From Chloroflexota bacterium (GTDB lineage Bacteria; Chloroflexota; Chloroflexia; QHBQ01), in assembly GCA_025355955.1 (NCBI GenBank), contig JANXYP010000242.1:1-47508 (forward strand): a DNA stretch of 47,508 nt, given 5' to 3'. This document shows positions 42,118 through 47,508 of this stretch, in pieces (positions within the stretch are counted from its first letter, which is position 1; each line of letters begins with the position of its first letter). The notes beneath the pieces were generated by a model. That model did not search any database. It was not told the origin of the DNA and saw nothing but the letters and a program-made list of their open reading frames with translations. A program made the position numbers and the translations under genes.

Positions 42118-44718
42118 ATGAGCGATAATCAGCCGCCTGTGTCACCCGACAATCTACCTAAACGCAGCATCACCTTTTCTCTTGCTGCACCAGATGAACC
42201 AATGGGGCCGAAGCAAGATACGGTGGCACCTGCGAAGCCAGGACGGGATAAATCCCCCTACTACATCGTGCTGATCGTCGCCTTGTTGCTGTTTGCAGCG
42301 GCAATCGGTGGTGTGGTTGTCTATACGCAATCTGGTAGCAATCCCCCGCCGATTCAGCATACCAGCGTGCCGGGCGATGGCGCGAAAGGCGCAAACAGTG
42401 TGGCATTGCCGACCGCGCCGCCTGCCCTCACCCGACAACCGACCCTCGAGCCAACTGCCGCCGCGTTCGTGAGTTATTACGATGCAGCGGTTAATCGCCC
42501 CGACCGCGACCCTGCTTTGCTGCCTACCGATGCCTACGACCAGCGCCTCAGCGTGGCTTACCACAGCTTGCAGCTTAACGGTCACTGGGAGCAGGCGGTC
42601 AACGAATACCGCACTATTATCGCCGACCCTGCTGCATCGCTGGCCGCCCGCCGCGAGGCGTACTGGCGAGTGGCGCAGTGCAATTTCCTGGGCGGCAGCT
42701 ATGCGCGGGCGATTGATGCCTATGCCCAGTTCCAGCAGCAGTGGCCTACGGACGAGCGCAGTTATCGCGCCGATTATATCATCGCCGATGCCTACAACTA
42801 CCTCACCGATTATGGTAATGCGGTCAAGCATTGGCAGGCGTATCTGGTCCACAGTGGGCCGCTCTACAGCTTCACCCTGCTCCGCATCGGCGCGGCCCAG
42901 GTCTACCTCGGCCAGTACGATGCTGCCCGCCACACCTACAGCGATGCGGTCAATCGCCAGCAGAGCAGCGACCGCGAACGCAGCGAAGCTCTGGAGGGGG
43001 TTGCCAGCATGGCCGCCGCACAGCATGACTACGGCAACGAACTGGCCGCCTACGAGTCGCTGCTCACCATCGCCACCGACAAGGACTACCGTGCCGACCT
43101 CGAATATCGCGCCGCCGTCGCCATGCTACACAACGGCGACCGCAGCGGCGCGTTCAACCGCTTCCTGGGCGTGGTTCATAACTATCCCGACAACTACCGT
43201 ACTTACGGCGCGCTGCAGTCAATGCTGCAGATCAATTCCACCCTATTCGATCAGGGGATACTCGATCGCTACACCGCTGGCCGGCTGGCCTACAACGTGA
43301 ACAGCTACCAGGAGGCGATTGGCTACTTTGCCGATTACCTGAACAAGCAGGATGGCGCGCACCATGCCGCCGCGTTGCTCTACGCTGGTCTCAGCTACCA
43401 GAACCTCGGCAACGACGACCGCGCCCTCACCAACTACAGCGTGCTGCTGCGAGATAGCCCCACCAGCCCCGAAGCGGTCAGCGCCCACTATCGCATCGGC
43501 GAATTGGCCGAGCGACGCGGCGCGTGCAGCACGGCGGTGAACGATTACGCGGCTGCCGCCAGCCATCAAGACCTCGAAGATGGTCGCAGCGCTGGGTTCC
43601 ACCTCGGCCTCTGCCACTATAAGCTGGGCGACTATGGCGCGGCCAGCGATGCCTGGCAGTCGCTCACCGCTGCCAGCCTGCCCGCCAATGTGCGTTCTAA
43701 GGCATACTTCTGGCTGGGTCGTGATGCTGCCACCACCACCAACGATGCCACCGCTCTCTACAAATCGGCGATCGCCGCGCAGCCCGGCGGCTACTACGGC
43801 TACCGCGCCTCCGCCAAGTTGGCGGGCGAGGATAAGGCGGGCGCGATGGTTAGCCCGGCGCGGCTGCCCAGTGTGGATTACAGCGCAATGTTGGTGGATG
43901 CCGCCAGCGAGGAGGTGCATCAGCAGGATTACGCTACCTGGCTAGCTGGCTGGGCGCAAACGCCACTGACTGCCAGCCTGGTGATTATCGACCCCACTGC
44001 CCTGGCCAACCCCGATGCAGTGCGCGCCCTGAGCATCGCCCGCGTCGGCGAACGCATCTACGCCAAGCAGGAGCTTGATTACGTGCTGCCCCGCCTGGTC
44101 GCCAGCGGTGATGCCTTCACTCTGGCGCAGATGACCCTGTATTATCGCTATATTGACGAGCCTTACCTGTCGCTGCTGGTTGCCAGCAAGCTGGCGGCAA
44201 TGTCGCCAGACCCTACCCCCAGGCTGCCCACCCTGCTGGGCCGCAGCATCTACGCCACGCCCTTCACTGCGGCAATGATTGAGGGTGCAGACCAGGCGCA
44301 TACCGCCCCGCTGCTACTCTACGCCATCACCAAGCAGGAGAGCTACTTCAACCCGCTGGCCGACAGCAGCGCCGATGCTCGTGGCCTCACTCAGGTGTTG
44401 CCCTCTACCGCCGCCGGTATCGCCGCTAACCTCGGAGATACTGGCTTCACCGCCTACGACCTCTACCGCCCCTATGTGGCCGCCCGTTACGGCGCGGCCT
44501 TCCTTGCCGACAGCCTCGCCAACCAGAACGGCAGTGTGCTACGCGCCCTGGCCGCCTACAACGCTGGCCCCGGCAGCCTACCGCAATGGAGTAACGGTGC
44601 AGCGGCCAGCGATGGCGACCTGTTCGTGGAGAACATCAGCTTTGCAGAAACCGCCGATTATGTTAGAATTGTCTACACCAACTACGCCGCTTATCTCGAT
44701 CTCTATAGCCAGCGGTGA
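42118..44718 (+). CDS. lytic transglycosylase with N-terminal TM and TPR-like repeats
   Basis: C-terminal ITKQESYFNPLADSSADARGLTQVLPSTAAGIA...AAYNAGPGSL; TPR-like middle. Confidence 0.9.
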   Translation: MSDNQPPVSPDNLPKRSITFSLAAPDEPMGPKQDTVAPAKPGRDKSPYYIVLIVALLLFAAAIGGVVVYTQSGSNPPPIQHTSVPGDGAKGANSVALPTAPPALTRQPTLEPTAAAFVSYYDAAVNRPDRDPALLPTDAYDQRLSVAYHSLQLNGHWEQAVNEYRTIIADPAASLAARREAYWRVAQCNFLGGSYARAIDAYAQFQQQWPTDERSYRADYIIADAYNYLTDYGNAVKHWQAYLVHSGPLYSFTLLRIGAAQVYLGQYDAARHTYSDAVNRQQSSDRERSEALEGVASMAAAQHDYGNELAAYESLLTIATDKDYRADLEYRAAVAMLHNGDRSGAFNRFLGVVHNYPDNYRTYGALQSMLQINSTLFDQGILDRYTAGRLAYNVNSYQEAIGYFADYLNKQDGAHHAAALLYAGLSYQNLGNDDRALTNYSVLLRDSPTSPEAVSAHYRIGELAERRGACSTAVNDYAAAASHQDLEDGRSAGFHLGLCHYKLGDYGAASDAWQSLTAASLPANVRSKAYFWLGRDAATTTNDATALYKSAIAAQPGGYYGYRASAKLAGEDKAGAMVSPARLPSVDYSAMLVDAASEEVHQQDYATWLAGWAQTPLTASLVIIDPTALANPDAVRALSIARVGERIYAKQELDYVLPRLVASGDAFTLAQMTLYYRYIDEPYLSLLVASKLAAMSPDPTPRLPTLLGRSIYATPFTAAMIEGADQAHTAPLLLYAITKQESYFNPLADSSADARGLTQVLPSTAAGIAANLGDTGFTAYDLYRPYVAARYGAAFLADSLANQNGSVLRALAAYNAGPGSLPQWSNGAAASDGDLFVENISFAETADYVRIVYTNYAAYLDLYSQR

Positions 44719-44808
44719 TATGACTCCCCTCCCGCCGGGAGGGGTTGGGGGTGGGTCCATGCCACCAGCAAAACCTTGTTTTCAGTAATTAGGAGTTTCC
44801 ACTTACCG

Positions 44809-45279
44809 ATGCCCATTTATGAATACCACTGCGCCGACTGCAAGCGCAAAGTCAGCGTCTTCTTTCGCAGCTTCAGCGCGGCGGAGGATGCTACATCCGT
44901 AGCCTGCCCCCGCTGTGGCGGCTCCAACCTCAGCCGCCGCCCCTCCAGGGTGCGCGTCCTCAGACACGGTGGCGCATCGGCCAGCAACGATTTCGCCGCC
45001 GATGACGATCTCGGTGGCGACGATGAAGATTTTGGCGATATGGATGGCCTGGGTGGGGTGGGTGGTATGGGGGGGATGGAAAAGATGATGGCAGGCGTGG
45101 ATGAGAATGACCCGCGCAGCATCGCCCGCTTCGCCCGCCAGGTGCAAGCCCAGGGTGGCGAGGACATGGATGCCGAAATGGATGAGGTGCTCACCCGCAT
45201 CGAACATGGTGAAGACCCCGACAAAGTGCTGGAAGGCTTCGAGGAAGCCGATGCGCCGATGGATGACGAGTTCGACTAG
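44809..45279 (+). CDS. FmdB-family zinc-ribbon protein with acidic C-terminus
   Basis: MPIYEYHCADCKRKVSVFF...CPRCGG; start at ATG 44809. Confidence 0.85.
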   Translation: MPIYEYHCADCKRKVSVFFRSFSAAEDATSVACPRCGGSNLSRRPSRVRVLRHGGASASNDFAADDDLGGDDEDFGDMDGLGGVGGMGGMEKMMAGVDENDPRSIARFARQVQAQGGEDMDAEMDEVLTRIEHGEDPDKVLEGFEEADAPMDDEFD

Positions 45280-45289
45280 CTCTGCTTTT

Positions 45290-45382
45290 ATACCAATTAG
45301 GCGAAGCGATGCTATAGTTCTGTAGGGGCGAACCGTTGTTCGCTCTGGCTCAAACTATAGTGACACCACCGCTAATTGGTAT
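45290..45382. repeat. 93-bp inverted-repeat element, copy 2
   Basis: ATACCAATTAG...CTAATTGGTAT perfect 11-bp ends, inner GCTATAGTT/AAACTATAG, core GTAGGGGCGAACCGTTGTTCGC. Confidence 0.85.
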
Positions 45383-45424
45383 TACTTTAGTTTGATCAAC
45401 CCTTGCAGCTTTCGTAAGCACGGT

Positions 45425-45925
45425 TTAATACCAACCGAAGAAGTAAACGAGCAAGACTACCGCCAACGCCATGCTACTCAACTCCAGCCCAGCGTTATGC
45501 TTAATCGGTGTTCGACCGGCACTGCGGGCCGCCCGCGATTGGAAGAAGGCGAGGGTGCCGAGCATAAAACCCAGTAGCGACAAAGCAAATATCACCATCC
45601 CCACCGGGCTGAATACTATTACATGGATGGTAAATTGTCCCCTGTTAAGATTAATAATACTTGGCAAAAACAGACCCGCCAATGCGATAACGCCGCATAC
45701 ATAGCTGATATTGGCCCAACTCTGGGCTTTGTTCAAGCTAGAGCCAGCCTGGGTTCGGGTGATGTCAGGTGCTTCCTGTTTAGCTTCAGGTAGCACAGTG
45801 TTCTGCCATGCCTGCGGTATAGCTGTTGGCAATACTACACCAGGGCCACGATAGTCCTCAATCACTACCCGCTCCGGGCGGCCAGCAACATCAGCATCGC
45901 TATCGTGGTCGGTCTGATTAAGCAT
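45425..45925 (-). CDS. small DUF4190-like membrane protein
   Basis: C-terminal TM segments separated by a Ser/Arg-rich loop (GTLAFFQSRAARSAGR). Confidence 0.5.
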   Translation of the reverse strand: MLNQTDHDSDADVAGRPERVVIEDYRGPGVVLPTAIPQAWQNTVLPEAKQEAPDITRTQAGSSLNKAQSWANISYVCGVIALAGLFLPSIINLNRGQFTIHVIVFSPVGMVIFALSLLGFMLGTLAFFQSRAARSAGRTPIKHNAGLELSSMALAVVLLVYFFGWY

Positions 45926-45942
45926 TCCTCACCGCTAACTCC

Positions 45943-46290
45943 TCACTGTATCACCAGCACCGTCTGTGCCTTGCTCCACAGCCGTTCCAGAGTGTAGTAT
46001 TCGCGCTGTTCGGGGGCGAAAATGTGGACGATTATATCGGCATAGTCGATCAGCACCCAGAGCGCTTCGTGCAAACCCTCGGTGTTACGGGCGTGGATGC
46101 CCTGCTTGCTCATTGCCTCATCCAACGCCCCGGCCAGCGCCTTCACCTGGCGGTCGCTGGTTCCCGTGCAGATCACGAAGTAATCAGCGATTACCGACAC
46201 GGCGCGAATGTCGAGTACAATTATATCCTCAGCCTTTTTGTCCGACAGAATCTGCGCGATCTCGCGGGCTATCTCATTTGGTTCCAGAAT
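45943..46290 (-). CDS. rsfS: ribosomal silencing factor RsfS, apparent ATT or CTG start
   Basis: ILEPNEIAREIAQILSDKKAEDIIVLDIRAVSVIADYFVICTGTSDRQVKALAGALDEAMS; AAAGGAG 5 nt upstream of ATT 46290. ORF track starts at internal GTG 46200. Confidence 0.8.
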   Translation of the reverse strand: MLEPNEIAREIAQILSDKKAEDIIVLDIRAVSVIADYFVICTGTSDRQVKALAGALDEAMSKQGIHARNTEGLHEALWVLIDYADIIVHIFAPEQREYYTLERLWSKAQTVLVIQ

Positions 46291-46410
46291 CGCTTCTCCT
46301 TTAATTTGACGCTAATCACAGCTTTTATTGCTTTCGGCTGCTTATCAAGTATAATGTAATTATAACCTGAACCGCCCGCCATTTCAAGCCTTGCGCTTTG
46401 GTGATTGCTA

Positions 46411-46860
46411 ATGAGTAACCCACCCCCGTCGCGCCGCAACCCGGTGCTGATTGGCGCAACCGTTGCCATCGCTGCGCTAGTTGTAGCTGCGCTGGTCAGC
46501 GGCTATATGCTGTTCTCCTACGTCGGCGACTACGGCCAGCGTGTGGCTGCACCGCTGGCAACGGCGGCTGCCGCGTTGACTACCCCTGCCGACTTGCCCA
46601 GCCCCGCGCCTGCTTACGACCCCAGCATCACGCCGGTAGTCACCCAGCTAATCGGCAGGCCGGTAATTGCCCGCAGCAATGTAACCCTGCTGGTTGGCCC
46701 GTTCACCGATGCGCCGCCGGTAAAGGCCAGCGATGGCACACTCGTCACCGTCGCCCAGGGCCACGGCGCAATCGCGATCGCTAGCACCAGCGATGGCTGG
46801 CAGATGCTGCACCTCGACAATGGGGCCGAGGGCTGGGTGCCACCCGACGCGCTAAAATGA
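46411..46860 (+). CDS. membrane-anchored protein with SH3-like domain
   Basis: N-terminal TM; ARSNVTLLVGPF...GHGAIAIASTSDGWQMLHLDNGAEGWVPPDALK. Confidence 0.65.
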   Translation: MSNPPPSRRNPVLIGATVAIAALVVAALVSGYMLFSYVGDYGQRVAAPLATAAAALTTPADLPSPAPAYDPSITPVVTQLIGRPVIARSNVTLLVGPFTDAPPVKASDGTLVTVAQGHGAIAIASTSDGWQMLHLDNGAEGWVPPDALK

Positions 46861-46864
46861 TGAT

Positions 46865-47023
46865 ATACCAAATAGCTTTGGTATGAGTGTAAGTTGGGCG
46901 AAGGCGAACAACGGTTCGCCCCTACAGAAATACGCCACCTCCTGAGTTAATTGGTGTAAGTTGGGCGAGGGCGAACAACGGTTCGCCCCTACAGAAATAC
47001 GCCCCCCTTGGTTAATTAGCATT
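46865..47023. repeat. 93-bp element copy 3 plus tandem partial copy
   Basis: ATACCAAATAG...TTAATTGGTGT (46865-46957), then AAGTTGGGCGAGGGCGAACAACGGTTCGCCCCTACAGAAATACGCC repeated. Confidence 0.8.
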
Positions 47024-47164
47024 ATATTCTTCTTGTTTTTCATCTGATTTTAACCAAATATCCTCCTTCTTCTCTTATGGTGGCACGCATCTTGATATAC
47101 GTAATACACCAGCGGCTTTTAACCAGAAGGGCGCGAACTGCCTGGCTTCTACCCAGAAGAGGGC

Positions 47165-47193
47165 TTGCAAAAGATGCTCACTTCATGTATAAT
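47165..47193 (+). promoter_or_regulatory. sigma70-like promoter TTGCAA-17-TATAAT
   Basis: TTGCAA 47165-47170, TATAAT 47188-47193. Confidence 0.6.
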
Positions 47194-47271
47194 CAACAAA
47201 GGTACTTGATTGACCTGCAAAAGGGTCTTAGTAGGGACCGAAGGGTCCACACAAAAGAGGAGGCTTTACCG

Positions 47272-47508
47272 ATGGTACAGCAACACAATGAGACACACGC
47301 ACAGGCTGGCGAACTCAACGAGGGTGACTACATGAGCATCAGCCAGGCAGCCGCCCAACTCGGCCTCACCCAGAGCGCCATCCGCCAGGGTGTCCGCAGT
47401 GGCAAGGTACACTCGGTTACCCACAAGTGGGGGATGCGCGTGCTACGCAGCGATGTCGAAAAGCTGAAGGAGACCGCCCCGGCCGCCAGCAACAAGCCGA
47501 TCGTCCAT
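47272..47508 (+). CDS. helix-turn-helix (excisionase/MerR-like) protein, 3' truncated by window
   Basis: ATG 47272 after AAAGAGGAGG; open to window end: MVQQHNETHAQAGELNEGDYMSISQAAAQLGLTQSAIRQGVRSGKVHSVTHKWGMRVLRSDVEKLKE. Confidence 0.75.
   Translation, partial: MVQQHNETHAQAGELNEGDYMSISQAAAQLGLTQSAIRQGVRSGKVHSVTHKWGMRVLRSDVEKLKETAPAASNKPIVH

Noticed and set aside
47210-47260. Riboswitch or T-box in the leader of the HTH gene (GGGACCGAAGGGTCC)
   Set aside because: Only a short 5-bp hairpin; no conserved T-box or riboswitch motif could be recognised.

Overview
The window looks like a chromosomal segment of a GC-rich, probably Chloroflexota-like bacterium (taxon is inference). I support about 40 protein-coding genes, two tRNAs (Thr-UGU, Tyr-GUA), several hairpin terminators and many dispersed repeats. 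Recognisable genes include: GT-C-like membrane proteins; a PaaA-like di-iron protein with two 3-hydroxyacyl-CoA dehydrogenase-like genes; a HlyD/MacB-type ABC exporter operon; ABC-F; a bifunctional-nuclease (DUF151) protein; Dps; a flippase; a methyltransferase; a PLD-like lipoprotein; DinB; GT2; an epimerase; GNAT; DUF711; two thioredoxin-fold peroxiredoxin-like paralogs; arginine deiminase; ArgRS; PstS; an MCP-like protein; lytic transglycosylase; FmdB; RsfS; and a helix-turn-helix protein at the right edge. No CRISPR array, rRNA, prophage or complete transposase was seen. The observations most worth following are: (1) a six-unit, 11-bp-phased CTTAAC array (Pho-box-like) ending 4 bp before a TATACT -10, upstream of a receiver-like protein, an ultra-acidic protein, PstS and a divergent MCP-like protein; (2) palindromic intergenic repeats that also sit in frame inside genes, including argS, adding peptides such as GRDKSRPY and QGEQPFAPTYST; (3) several small inverted-repeat elements (92-93 bp), one with an 8-bp flanking duplication that supplies the end of an epimerase gene; (4) heptanucleotide tandem repeats of different sequence at gene boundaries; (5) RsfS and one membrane protein that seem to lack ATG/GTG/TTG starts but have a strong SD before ATT/ATC.
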